From Bacteroidia bacterium (lineage in GTDB: Bacteria; Bacteroidota; Bacteroidia; Flavobacteriales; Flavobacteriaceae): a DNA stretch of 50,126 bases. A model generated the notes under the pieces. That model saw nothing but the letters and a program-made list of their open reading frames with translations, did not search any database and was not told where the DNA came from. The stretch is taken from positions 1-50,126 of the forward strand of contig JAUIGO010000017.1 in NCBI GenBank assembly GCA_030429955.1. The letters are read 5' to 3'. The stretch's first letter is position 1, and every line of letters starts with the position of its first letter. The translations under genes and the position numbers were made by a program. Shown piece by piece: positions 1 through 8,200 of this stretch.

Positions 1-2
1 GG

Positions 3-371
3 AACAACTGCAAAAAAGTAACTTTAGCCAAGGCAAAATCCTATTTATTTACTGTGGCCAATAACATGATGCTTAATGAAGTAAAGCATCAAAAAGTAGT
101 TTTAAAATACCAACAGGAAAATCATAAGCATTATACCAATGAGACTCCTGAATTTGTTTTGGAGAAGCAAGAGTTTTTAAACCGTTATCAAACTGCATTA
201 GAGCGCTTAACTGAAGAACAACGTGTTGCCTTTTTGCTAAATAAAGCCGATGGCAAAAAACATAGTGAAATTGCCGAAATATTAGGTGTGACCCAAAAAG
301 TAGTTGAATATAGAATTTATAGTGCTTTTAAAACTTTAAAAAAAGAATTAGAAGGATTTAAATTAAAATAA
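3..371 (+). CDS. ECF-type RNA polymerase sigma factor, 5' end outside the window
   Basis: This is the C-terminal part of a FecI-like sigma-70 factor of the extracytoplasmic-function family. The frame is open to the left edge, and the first residues read NNCKKVTLAKAKSYLFTVAN, which is the end of sigma region 2; the GTG at 54 is an internal valine, not a start. The rest holds sigma region 4, a helix-turn-helix (residues reading KKHSEIAEILGVTQKVVEYR) that binds the -35 element. An anti-sigma gene follows after 48 bp and a TonB receptor after that, so the three form a cell-surface signalling unit, probably for uptake of a siderophore or another large nutrient. The identity of the ligand cannot be read from the sequence. 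Confidence 0.93.
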   Translation, partial: NNCKKVTLAKAKSYLFTVANNMMLNEVKHQKVVLKYQQENHKHYTNETPEFVLEKQEFLNRYQTALERLTEEQRVAFLLNKADGKKHSEIAEILGVTQKVVEYRIYSAFKTLKKELEGFKLK

Positions 372-419
372 TCAGGAGAATTGCAATTGAAGTTGTTATA
401 TACTAAAAGTGAAGTCTAG

Positions 420-1331
420 ATGGATAAAGATTACTTGATAGAAAAATGGTTAAAAAATGAACTTACTGAAGCTGAAAAACAAAGCTTTAGCAAGTTAGAC
501 GATGCTGAATTTAACCAATATATAATTGATAACGCCAAGCATTTCAAAGCTTCTCAAAACTCAAAGATTGATGACTTTAATACCTTTAAAACACGTTATT
601 ATTCTCAAAATACACCTGTAAAGCAACTTAATTGGTGGAGTCCTTTAATAAAGATTGCTAGTGTTTTGGTTATTGCTTTAGGTCTCTATTTTACCTTTTT
701 TAATAACCCTGAAACTCTTTTTGAAACTGTCGCAAGTGAAAAAATAAGTATTGAACTTCCCGATCTTTCAAAAGTAGAATTAAATGCACAATCCTCCATT
801 GCATATAACTCCAAAAACTGGAAAAACAATAGAGCTTTAAAACTTAATGGAGAAGCCTATTTTAAAGTAGCAAAAGGTAGTGTTTTTGATGTTAAAACCA
901 AACAAGGCGTGGTCACGGTTGTTGGGACACAATTTAATGTAAAACAGCGTGATAATTATTTTGAGGTTAAATGTTTTGAAGGTATTGTTAAAGTGACTAC
1001 CAACGACATATCAAAACAATTGGCTGCTGGAGAAACGTTTCAATTACTGAATGGTCAATTTTCCGAAGGAAAAACGAAAGCTTCTAGTCCAAAATGGATA
1101 GATAATATGAGTGAATTTGAAGCCATTCCATTTAAAGAAGTTTTGGCTGAATTAGAACGTCAATACAACATTCAAATAACCATAAAAGCTGTTGATATTG
1201 ATAGATTGTTTACTGGTAGTTTTGTACATAATAATTTAGAAAACGCCTTAAAAGCAGTCACTCAGCCAATGAATATGACCTATGAATTGAACCCTTCAAA
1301 CTTGGTAGTTATTCATGAAGCGAACAATTAA
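420..1331 (+). CDS. FecR-family anti-sigma factor
   Basis: The protein (303 aa) is a single-pass inner-membrane regulator that holds the neighbouring ECF sigma factor. A short cytoplasmic N-terminal region (1-70) precedes one membrane segment at about 75-93. A periplasmic FecR domain follows at about 97-200 (SIELPDLSKVELNAQSSIAY, then GEAYFKVAKG). A C-terminal DUF4974 domain lies at about 225-300 (FEAIPFKEVLAELERQYNI) and resembles the STN domain it is expected to contact. Its last 17 bp overlap the start of the TonB receptor gene, which points to coupled translation. The signal would pass from receptor to FecR to sigma factor. Family assignment is firm; the signal is unknown. Confidence 0.93.
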   Translation: MDKDYLIEKWLKNELTEAEKQSFSKLDDAEFNQYIIDNAKHFKASQNSKIDDFNTFKTRYYSQNTPVKQLNWWSPLIKIASVLVIALGLYFTFFNNPETLFETVASEKISIELPDLSKVELNAQSSIAYNSKNWKNNRALKLNGEAYFKVAKGSVFDVKTKQGVVTVVGTQFNVKQRDNYFEVKCFEGIVKVTTNDISKQLAAGETFQLLNGQFSEGKTKASSPKWIDNMSEFEAIPFKEVLAELERQYNIQITIKAVDIDRLFTGSFVHNNLENALKAVTQPMNMTYELNPSNLVVIHEANN

Positions 1332-3828
1332 ACACATTACCTTGTTATGTTGCTTTTGTGTCGTTATCATGGGAAGTTATGCCCAAACTTCAAATAATAA
1401 ACAATCACTTGCACAAATTTTAAACACACTTCAAGACAACTATCAAGTTCAGTTTAATTATGCTGAGGATGCCATTGAAGGTGTTGTTTTAGAACCTCCC
1501 TTAAAAAGTTTAACACTTACTGAAGCAATAGCTTTTCTGGAAGCAAAAACGAATTTATCCTTTGCCTTAATTAGTGACAATATTGTTTTAATACAGCCCA
1601 AAGAACGCATTATGTTATGTGGTTATATTAAGGATAAAGATAATAACCAACCTATTGAAAATGTAACAATACAAACAGATAATAACACAGCAATTACAGA
1701 CGAAAACGGTTTTTTTCAAATAGAAGTTGGCAGCACTTCAGAACAAGTTGTTTTAAGACATTTAAGTTATAAAACCTTATCAATTCCCTTCAGTCAATTT
1801 CAAACCTCAAGCTGTGGAGATATACTGATGACACCCAGTTTTCAATCGCTTTCTGAAATTGTCATTTCAAATTATATAACCAGTGGTATTAATAAAATAA
1901 ACAATGGTTCTTTTGAAATAGATTTTCCTGATTTTGAAATCCTTCCAGGACTTATAGACAATGACGTTTTACATTCTGTGCAATCGTTTCCAGGAATTCA
2001 AAGTGTAAATGAAACAGTTTCAAATATTAATATTAGAGGTGGAACTCACGATCAAAACCTAATTCTTTGGGATGATATTAAAATGTACCAATCTGGTCAT
2101 TTCTTTGGTCTAATTTCAATGTATAACCCTCAAATAACCCAAAAAGTGATTCTTAGGAAGAATGGAACAGATGCAAGCTATACTGATGGTGTCTCAGGTT
2201 CCATAATGATGCAAACAGAGAAAAACGTCAATGATACGTTTAATGGTGTTCTTGGTGTAAATTTAACAGATGCCAATGGTTTTATCGATTTACCAATCAG
2301 TAACAAATCCTCATTACAAATAGCTGCCAGAAAATCTATTAGTGATGTTATTGAAACACCAACTTATACAGCCTTTTTTGATAGAATTGTTCAAAACACG
2401 GAAGTAAGCACTAACAATACTACAATAACCAATTCCAATCAAACCTTTGATTTTTATGATACGTCACTTCGATGGATTTATAAGATAAGCGATAAAGATG
2501 AATTGCGCCTTAACTTTATTAATGTATACAACGAATTACAATTTGATGAGAATGCACTTGTTAATGACGAAGCGATATCACGTGAAAGTAATTTAACCCA
2601 AAACAGTATTGCTGGATCAATAAAATATAACAGAATATGGAATAATAAATTCAAAACCATGTTGGAAATTTATGAAACAGACTATAAACTCAAGGCAGAA
2701 AATGCCAATATTCTTGAAGCACAACGATTTCTTCAAGAAAACAAAGTCTCTGAAACCAGTGTAAAACTTAAATCTAACTACAAATTCAATAGTAGAACTC
2801 AACTCATAAGTGGTTATCATTTTGTAGAAACCGAAATCACCAATTTAGATGATGTCGATAATCCTATATACAAGCTTTTAGTGTCGGAAGTTGTGAGAAC
2901 TCATGGTGTTTTTTCTCAACTTAATTATAAATCGCCAAATGCTAATACAAACATTAACTTAGGGCTTCGATACAACTACATTAGTAAGTTTAAAAAATCT
3001 TTGCTTGAACCTCGCTTGAGTTTGAGTCAACAGTTTCTAAATCATTTCACTTTTGAAATTTTAGGAGAATTTAAACATCAAAACACCTCTCAGGTTATTA
3101 ATTTTCAAAACGATTTTTTGGGTATTGAAAAACGCAGATGGCAATTATCCAACAATGATGATATTCCAATAATTAAAAGCAAACAAGTTTCTGCTGGCTT
3201 AAGTTATAATGAGAATGGTTGGTTAATCAATACTGAGTTTTATTACAAAAACATCGATGGCATTACCTCACAAAGTCAAGGATTTCAAAATCAATATGAA
3301 TTTGTAAAAAGCAAAGGTAGCTTTGAGGTTAAGGGAATAGACATATTGCTAAGGAAGCAAATCCATAAATTTAACTCTTGGTTAAGCTACTCTTATATGG
3401 ATAATCAATATCGTTTTAAAACTTTAGAGCCTACTGCTTTTCCAAGCAATTATAATATTTCCCATTGGGCAACCTTAGGATTGGCTTATAGCGCAAAAAA
3501 TATCAAACTGTCTGCAGGTTTAAATTGGCATTCAGGAAAACCAATTACTACTCCAATAACTAATAATGAAATTGTAGACAATGAGGTCAATTTTGGATCT
3601 ACAAATACTTCAAATTTAAGTGACTATTTACGTTTTGATGTTTCAGCTATATATGATTTTAATCTTGGTAAAAAAGCAAAAGCTAATCTTGGAGTTTCGT
3701 TTTGGAATGTACTAGACAAAGAGAATGAGATTAATAGTTTTTATCGTGTTAATAACGAAACACTTAACGAAATTATTCAGCGTTCTTTAGGGTTTACACC
3801 TAATGCGATTTTAAGAGTTTATTTTTAA
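1315..3828 (+). CDS. TonB-dependent transducer receptor with STN domain
   Basis: An outer-membrane receptor of 837 aa. A signal peptide at 1-24 ends in GSYAQ. An STN domain (about 27-95) makes it a signal-transducing receptor and fits the FecIR pair upstream. A carboxypeptidase-regulatory-like beta-sandwich occupies about 100-175. The plug follows at about 205-300 (VSNINIRGGTHDQNLILWDD), then a 22-strand-type barrel ending in aromatic LRVYF, the usual outer-membrane C-terminus. No SusD-like gene follows, which argues for a siderophore, vitamin or metal-chelate substrate over a polysaccharide; that is inference. Translation starts inside the fecR gene with a 17-bp overlap. No clear terminator is seen after the stop. 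Confidence 0.93.
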   Translation: MKRTIKHITLLCCFCVVIMGSYAQTSNNKQSLAQILNTLQDNYQVQFNYAEDAIEGVVLEPPLKSLTLTEAIAFLEAKTNLSFALISDNIVLIQPKERIMLCGYIKDKDNNQPIENVTIQTDNNTAITDENGFFQIEVGSTSEQVVLRHLSYKTLSIPFSQFQTSSCGDILMTPSFQSLSEIVISNYITSGINKINNGSFEIDFPDFEILPGLIDNDVLHSVQSFPGIQSVNETVSNINIRGGTHDQNLILWDDIKMYQSGHFFGLISMYNPQITQKVILRKNGTDASYTDGVSGSIMMQTEKNVNDTFNGVLGVNLTDANGFIDLPISNKSSLQIAARKSISDVIETPTYTAFFDRIVQNTEVSTNNTTITNSNQTFDFYDTSLRWIYKISDKDELRLNFINVYNELQFDENALVNDEAISRESNLTQNSIAGSIKYNRIWNNKFKTMLEIYETDYKLKAENANILEAQRFLQENKVSETSVKLKSNYKFNSRTQLISGYHFVETEITNLDDVDNPIYKLLVSEVVRTHGVFSQLNYKSPNANTNINLGLRYNYISKFKKSLLEPRLSLSQQFLNHFTFEILGEFKHQNTSQVINFQNDFLGIEKRRWQLSNNDDIPIIKSKQVSAGLSYNENGWLINTEFYYKNIDGITSQSQGFQNQYEFVKSKGSFEVKGIDILLRKQIHKFNSWLSYSYMDNQYRFKTLEPTAFPSNYNISHWATLGLAYSAKNIKLSAGLNWHSGKPITTPITNNEIVDNEVNFGSTNTSNLSDYLRFDVSAIYDFNLGKKAKANLGVSFWNVLDKENEINSFYRVNNETLNEIIQRSLGFTPNAILRVYF

Positions 3829-3950
3829 AAAAATATAGTTTCTAATAAATAAAAGCCTTATTGTTTGTTGATTGCAATATTATTGCTCTCAACTTTTTTA
3901 AGTTTCAATATATGACTTACGTGCTTCCTGTTTTATGTTATCAATTTGCG
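3829..3950. other. Intergenic space with no feature seen
   Basis: AT-rich sequence between the TonB receptor stop and the tRNA terminator. I see no open frame, no strong hairpin and no promoter-like TAnnTTTG element that would read into a gene. Confidence 0.5.
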
Positions 3951-3989
3951 GACAATAAAAAACCTCCAACCAAAAAAAGGTTGAAGGTT
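3951..3989 (-). terminator. Rho-independent terminator of the tRNA operon
   Basis: On the minus strand the arm AACCTTCAACC (3989-3979) pairs with GGTTGGAGGTT (3971-3961) across a loop of seven T, with one T-G pair, and is followed by TTTTATT. It lies 6 nt after the 3' end of tRNA-Leu. Confidence 0.85.
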
Positions 3990-3995
3990 CTACTG

Positions 3996-4079
3996 TACTG
4001 AAGGCGGGACTTGAACCCGCACGAACTAATGTTCATTGGATTTTAAGTCCAACGTGTCTACCAATTCCACCACTTCAGC
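3996..4079 (-). tRNA. tRNA-Leu (anticodon TAA)
   Basis: 84 nt with a long variable arm, as in class II tRNAs. The acceptor arm GCTGAAG (4079-4073) pairs with CTTCAGT (4003-3997), with a G-T last pair, and the discriminator base is A. The anticodon stem TTGGA/TCCAA encloses the loop CTTAAAA, giving anticodon TAA. The T arm contains GTTCAAGTC. CCA is not encoded. It follows tRNA-Gly by 26 bp in the same transcript. Confidence 0.96.
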
Positions 4080-4105
4080 ATCTTGGTATATTTTAAGGAA
4101 TATAG

Positions 4106-4177
4106 AGCGAAAGACGGGATTTGAACCCGCGACCCTCACCTTGGCAAGGTGATGCTCTACCCCTGAGCTACTTTCGC
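4106..4177 (-). tRNA. tRNA-Gly (anticodon GCC)
   Basis: 72 nt. The acceptor arm GCGAAAG (4177-4171) pairs perfectly with CTTTCGC (4113-4107); the discriminator is T. The D arm is AGCTCAGGGGTAGAGC, the anticodon stem is TCACC/GGTGA with loop TTGCCAA (anticodon GCC), and the T arm contains GGTTCAAATCC. CCA is not encoded. It is the first gene of the two-tRNA operon. Confidence 0.97.
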
Positions 4178-4214
4178 AGTTTTTAATGAACGTACAATCT
4201 CGTGATTGCGGATG

Positions 4215-4244
4215 CAAATTTAAAACAATTCTAATAATACCAAA
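4215..4244 (-). promoter_or_regulatory. Bacteroidota-type promoter of the tRNA operon
   Basis: Reading the minus strand, TTTG (4244-4241) is followed after 18 bp by TAAATTTG (4222-4215). This matches the primary-sigma consensus of this phylum, TTTG and TAnnTTTG with about 19 bp between. The tRNA-Gly 5' end is 38 nt downstream, so a short leader is expected. The site shows the tRNAs need not depend on read-through from mutS. Confidence 0.75.
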
Positions 4245-4260
4245 GGCTTTTTTATAATTT

Positions 4261-6870
4261 TTATGCTCTTTTCTTTTTTTGAAGCATTCGCTTTATTTCA
4301 TTGAGCTTCATTAAAGCTTCAACAGGCGTTAAGGTATTGATATCTATATGCAAAATTTCATCTTTAATTTCCTCTAAAAGAGGGTCATCTAAATTAAAAA
4401 AGCTTAACTGCATTTCATCATTAAGTAATTTTACTTTATCTGTAAGTTCTTCACTAGAATGTGATTTTTCTAATTGCTTTAATATTTTATTTGCTCTATG
4501 GATAACTTGTTGTGGCATTCCTGCCATTTTTGCTACATGAATACCAAAACTGTGCTGGCTTCCTCCTTCAACCAGTTTTCTTAAAAACAAGACATTGTCC
4601 TTTAACTCTTTAATGGAGACATTATAGTTTTTAATACGCTCAAAGGTTTCGGTCATTTCATTAAGCTCGTGATAATGCGTTGCAAACAAGGTTTTTGCTT
4701 TACTTGGATGTTCGTGTAAATATTCACTAATTGCCCAAGCAATGGAGATACCATCGTAGGTACTTGTACCTCGACCAATTTCGTCTAACAATACCAAACT
4801 ACGCTCTGATATGTTATTCAAAATTGAAGCCGTTTCGTTCATTTCGACCATAAAGGTTGATTCTCCCATTGAGATATTATCACTCGCTCCTACTCTAGTA
4901 AATATTTTATCAACCAAACCTATTCTTGCTGAATCTACAGGCACAAAACTGCCTATTTGAGCTAATAAGACGATTAATGCTGTTTGACGTAAAATAGCCG
5001 ACTTACCAGACATGTTTGGTCCAGTAATCATGATAATTTGTTGAGCCGTTCTATCTAAAAAGACATCGTTAGCAATATAAGGTTCACCAATTGGTAATTG
5101 CTTTTCAATAACTGGATGGCGACCATTTTTAATGTCTAAATCAAACGAATCGTCAATATCAGGACAATGATAACTGTTGTCTTTTGCCAATTGCGCAAAA
5201 CCACACAAGCAATCTAAACGACCAATTAGAGCTGCATTTTGTTGTACAGGTTTAATATAACTATTCATCCAAGCGACTAGCTCAGAAAATAATTGTTGTT
5301 CTATGGCTAATATGCGCTCTTCGGCACCTAGGATTTTTGATTCGTATTCTTTAAGTTCTTCTGTGATATAGCGCTCCGCATTGACTAAGGTTTGCTTGCG
5401 AATCCAAGTATCTGGAACTTTATCTTTATGTGTGTTTCTAACTTCAATATAATAACCAAACACATTATTAGAGGCGATTTTTAAAGACGTGATACCAGTG
5501 GTCTCGCTCTCTCGTTCCAACATTTTGTCTAAATAATCCTTACCAGAAAAGGCGAGTTCTCGTAGTTCTTTTAATTCAGAAGAAAAATCAGAAGAAATAG
5601 TATTTCCTTTTAGGATATTTACTGGAGCATCCTCATTCAAGGTTTCCTTAATACGTTCTCTTAATATATCACAGGACTGAATGTGTTCGCCAATAATTTT
5701 TAAAGCTTCATTATCACATTGACTAGCAATCGCCTTGATTGGGACAATGGCTTCTAAAGAGTTTTTAAGTTGAATCACTTCTCGTGGACTCACTTTGGCT
5801 GTGGCAATCTTAGAAATTAAACGCTCTATATCACCAATATGCTTCATTTGATGTTGCAACTTTTGTAAAGTCACTTCATTATTCAACAAATGTTTAACTA
5901 CTTCATGACGCTGTCTGATTTTCTGCACGTCTTTTAAAGGCAATGCCAACCAACGCTTAAGCATACGACTTCCCATTGGCGAAATGGTTTTGTCAATCAC
6001 ATCCAATAAGGTGACTGCATAGGTATTGGTAGAATTATACAACTCAAGATTTCTAATTGTAAACTTATCCATCCACACATAAGCATCTTCCGCAATGCGT
6101 TGAATAGAGGTAATATGCTGCAATTTATGATGTTGTGTCTCACCTAGATAATGCATAATGGCTCCAGACGCGACGATGCCCTCGTATAAATCTTCAATTC
6201 CGAAACCTTTTAAGGACTTTGTTTGAAAGTGATTGTTCAGTGTTTCGTTGGCATAATCGTCTTGAAACACCCAATCTTCCATATAGAACGTGTGAAAATC
6301 ATTTCCGAAGGTCTCTGAAAACTCTTTGCGTTTTCGCTTTTCGATGAGTACTTCACTCGGATTGAAATTTTGAAGCAACTTATCAATATACTCGGCATTT
6401 CCTTGAGACGTTAAAAATTCACCTGTCGAGACATCCAAAAATGAGACACCAATATATTTTCCAAAATACACTGATGCCAAAAAGTTATTAGACTTAGAAC
6501 TTAACACTTCATCATTCAAAGCTACTCCAGGAGTAACTAACTCGGTCACACCTCTCTTTACAATCGTTTTCGTGATCTTTGGATCTTCCAATTGATCACA
6601 AATAGCAACGCGACAACCTGCTTTAACAAGCTTAGGCAAATAGGTGTTTAAGGAATGATGTGGAAATCCAGCCAATTCTGTTTCACTATCACTTCCAGCG
6701 CCTCGTTTGGTCAAAATGATGTCTAAAATTTTGGATGCTTTAACAGCATCGCTTCCAAAGGTTTCATAAAAATCACCAACTCTAAAAAGCAACAAGGCAT
6801 CAGGATACTTTACCTTTATGGCATTGTATTGCTGCATTAATGGTGTTACTTTTTTTGCTTTTTTAGCCAA
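4261..6870 (-). CDS. mutS: DNA mismatch repair protein MutS
   Basis: MutS recognises mismatched bases and small loops and starts repair with MutL. The protein is 869 aa, normal for MutS1. The N-terminal mismatch-recognition domain carries the Phe-X-Glu motif in [10 protein letters not shown] (about residues 29-38). The connector, lever and clamp domains fill the middle. The ATPase has its Walker A motif GPNMSGKS at 617-624, Walker B in [16 protein letters not shown], and the signature helix [14 protein letters not shown]. The C-terminal helix-turn-helix dimerisation region follows. ATG at 6870 gives the usual [15 protein letters not shown] start. The gene is monocistronic or reads toward the tRNAs 83 bp downstream. 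Confidence 0.98.
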   Translation of the reverse strand: MAKKAKKVTPLMQQYNAIKVKYPDALLLFRVGDFYETFGSDAVKASKILDIILTKRGAGSDSETELAGFPHHSLNTYLPKLVKAGCRVAICDQLEDPKITKTIVKRGVTELVTPGVALNDEVLSSKSNNFLASVYFGKYIGVSFLDVSTGEFLTSQGNAEYIDKLLQNFNPSEVLIEKRKRKEFSETFGNDFHTFYMEDWVFQDDYANETLNNHFQTKSLKGFGIEDLYEGIVASGAIMHYLGETQHHKLQHITSIQRIAEDAYVWMDKFTIRNLELYNSTNTYAVTLLDVIDKTISPMGSRMLKRWLALPLKDVQKIRQRHEVVKHLLNNEVTLQKLQHQMKHIGDIERLISKIATAKVSPREVIQLKNSLEAIVPIKAIASQCDNEALKIIGEHIQSCDILRERIKETLNEDAPVNILKGNTISSDFSSELKELRELAFSGKDYLDKMLERESETTGITSLKIASNNVFGYYIEVRNTHKDKVPDTWIRKQTLVNAERYITEELKEYESKILGAEERILAIEQQLFSELVAWMNSYIKPVQQNAALIGRLDCLCGFAQLAKDNSYHCPDIDDSFDLDIKNGRHPVIEKQLPIGEPYIANDVFLDRTAQQIIMITGPNMSGKSAILRQTALIVLLAQIGSFVPVDSARIGLVDKIFTRVGASDNISMGESTFMVEMNETASILNNISERSLVLLDEIGRGTSTYDGISIAWAISEYLHEHPSKAKTLFATHYHELNEMTETFERIKNYNVSIKELKDNVLFLRKLVEGGSQHSFGIHVAKMAGMPQQVIHRANKILKQLEKSHSSEELTDKVKLLNDEMQLSFFNLDDPLLEEIKDEILHIDINTLTPVEALMKLNEIKRMLQKKKRA

Positions 6871-6909
6871 TTTTAAGTGATTTTTATGTGTTACTTTTGC
6901 AAAGATTGC

Positions 6910-6956
6910 AAGAACGCTAATGTAACTAATATTTCATGTTTTTAAAAAGCGTTCTT
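6910..6956. repeat. 9-bp inverted repeat between mutS and the RNA methyltransferase gene
   Basis: AAGAACGCT (6910-6918) is repeated in inverse as AGCGTTCTT (6948-6956) with 29 bp between. It sits in the divergent promoter space of mutS and the plus-strand gene at 7026. It may be an operator or only a weak structure; nothing in the sequence decides. Confidence 0.4.
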
Positions 6957-7001
6957 CCATAAGTTATCTACAATTGTGTTGATTTTGTAAATTAAATAAG
7001 A

Positions 7002-7019
7002 CTTCCGCTTTCGCGGAAG
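7002..7019. repeat. Short GC-rich palindromic repeat
   Basis: CTTCCGC, loop TTTC, GCGGAAG: a perfect 7-bp hairpin in an otherwise AT-rich leader, ending 6 nt before the ATG at 7026. A similar hairpin (TTCTCGC, AAAA, GCGGGAA) is at 30597-30614. Hairpins of this kind are scattered through flavobacterial genomes. Its closeness to the start codon means it could mask translation initiation of the downstream gene. Confidence 0.55.
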
Positions 7020-7025
7020 ATAAAT

Positions 7026-7562
7026 ATGCGGAAACTAAAAAATAGCGAACTTGACAGATTATCAGTTGAGGAATTTAAGGAAACTGAAAAAACGTCTCTG
7101 ATTGTCATTTTAGACAATATCAGAAGTCTTAATAATATTGGTAGTGTCTTTAGAACAAGTGATGCCTTTTTGATTGAAAAAATTTATCTCTGTGGTATTA
7201 CTGCAAAACCGCCTCATAAAGACATCCATAAAACGGCGTTGGGAAGCACAGATACTGTGGTTTGGGAATATGTTAAAGATACCCTTACACTAGTTGGAAA
7301 GTTAAAAGCAGAAGGCATCAAAGTCATTTCTATAGAACAAGCTGAACACGCAACAATGCTGAACGATTTCACACCACAACCACAAACAACCTATGCCATT
7401 GTTTTTGGCAATGAAGTTAAAGGTGTGCAACAAAAAGTGGTTGATGCAAGCGATATAGTGATTGAAATCCCTCAATATGGCACCAAACATTCGTTGAATA
7501 TTTCGGTGAGTTGCGGTGTGGTGATTTGGGATTTGTTTTGTAAGTTGAAAAAGCCCATCTAA
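7026..7562 (+). CDS. TrmH/SpoU-family RNA 2'-O-methyltransferase
   Basis: A 178-aa SPOUT methyltransferase that should transfer methyl from S-adenosylmethionine to a ribose 2'-hydroxyl in tRNA or rRNA. The three SpoU motifs are present: motif 1 in NIRSLNNIGSVFRTSDAF with the catalytic Arg, motif 2 in IVFGNEVKGV, and motif 3 in IEIPQYGTKHSLNISVSCG, which builds the trefoil-knot cofactor site. It lacks an extra N-terminal RNA-binding domain, as in short TrmH/TrmL-like members, so the target nucleotide cannot be told. The start ATG lies just after a hairpin, and a terminator follows the stop. Confidence 0.9.
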   Translation: MRKLKNSELDRLSVEEFKETEKTSLIVILDNIRSLNNIGSVFRTSDAFLIEKIYLCGITAKPPHKDIHKTALGSTDTVVWEYVKDTLTLVGKLKAEGIKVISIEQAEHATMLNDFTPQPQTTYAIVFGNEVKGVQQKVVDASDIVIEIPQYGTKHSLNISVSCGVVIWDLFCKLKKPI

Positions 7563-7563
7563 A

Positions 7564-7618
7564 TCTTCCCATTCGCATGTCGCTGAAGCTTTAACGAAGG
7601 CACAAGGGAAGACTTTTT
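7564..7618 (+). terminator. Probable terminator after the RNA methyltransferase
   Basis: TCTTCCC (7564-7570) pairs with GGGAAGA (7606-7612) and is followed by C and a T run (7614-7618). The 35-nt interior can pair further (TTCG with CGAA), so this is a long, branched terminator hairpin. Confidence 0.6.
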
Positions 7619-7669
7619 ATTTTTCTTGATGAAAAATTAACTTTAAGTGTAATAAAAAAGTATTATATA

Positions 7670-8122
7670 ATGATTAAAAATTTATTCGAAAAAATATTTG
7701 GGAAACAAAATAAATCATTGAAGAAGGAATTTTTAACGATTTCTGATGGTGGTTTAACAATACCTGAAAGATTCTCTAAAGGGATTGAAATGATAGAATC
7801 AGAAAGTTTACCAAATGAACGCATAAAGGCAGTGAATTTTGGTTTATTTGAAACTACAAGTAATTCTTATATGATGTATTTAATGGGAGCTGAGAAATAT
7901 GATGAAAATCATGATGATTGGGCTTGTGATGTTGATTATGAACCAAAATATAAGTATTTGGATTTAGATGATTCAGATCTTAATGAATCTAGCTGGGAAG
8001 ATGTTTTAGGTTTTAGTGTTTCTTTAATATCAAAATATTTAAATGATAATAAAAGTTTCTTAACAAAGATTGAGAATATTACCACTGGATTTGATGACGG
8101 AAATTTGACAAAAATAAAATAA
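7670..8122 (+). CDS. Hypothetical protein, 150 aa
   Basis: I do not recognise this protein. It has no signal peptide or membrane segment and is acidic in its second half (EKYDENHDDWACD, then YLDLDDSDLNES). The N-terminus is lysine-rich (MIKNLFEKIFGKQNKSLKKE). A single cysteine is present. Soluble, acidic, single-domain proteins of this size in Bacteroidota are sometimes immunity or SUKH/SMI1-like proteins, but no diagnostic motif can be pointed to and no toxin gene lies next to it. It stands alone between a terminator and the convergent folK-dNK gene, and is visibly more AT-rich than its neighbours, so later acquisition is possible. ATG at 7670 has an AT-rich leader. Confidence 0.75.
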   Translation: MIKNLFEKIFGKQNKSLKKEFLTISDGGLTIPERFSKGIEMIESESLPNERIKAVNFGLFETTSNSYMMYLMGAEKYDENHDDWACDVDYEPKYKYLDLDDSDLNESSWEDVLGFSVSLISKYLNDNKSFLTKIENITTGFDDGNLTKIK

Positions 8123-8200
8123 TGATTCATTAAAGGAATAAGTAACTGCTCATTTTAAATTTTTCAACAATTATAAATCAAAAACTCTAAACTTAAATAA

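Noticed and set aside
54..56. GTG 54 as start of the ECF sigma gene
   Set aside because: The frame is open upstream to the edge and encodes conserved region-2 residues there, so the gene begins outside the window.
4026..4217. 63-residue frame across the tRNA genes
   Set aside because: It is a translation of tRNA sequence (CESSSGVEHHLAK-type text is a well-known artefact).
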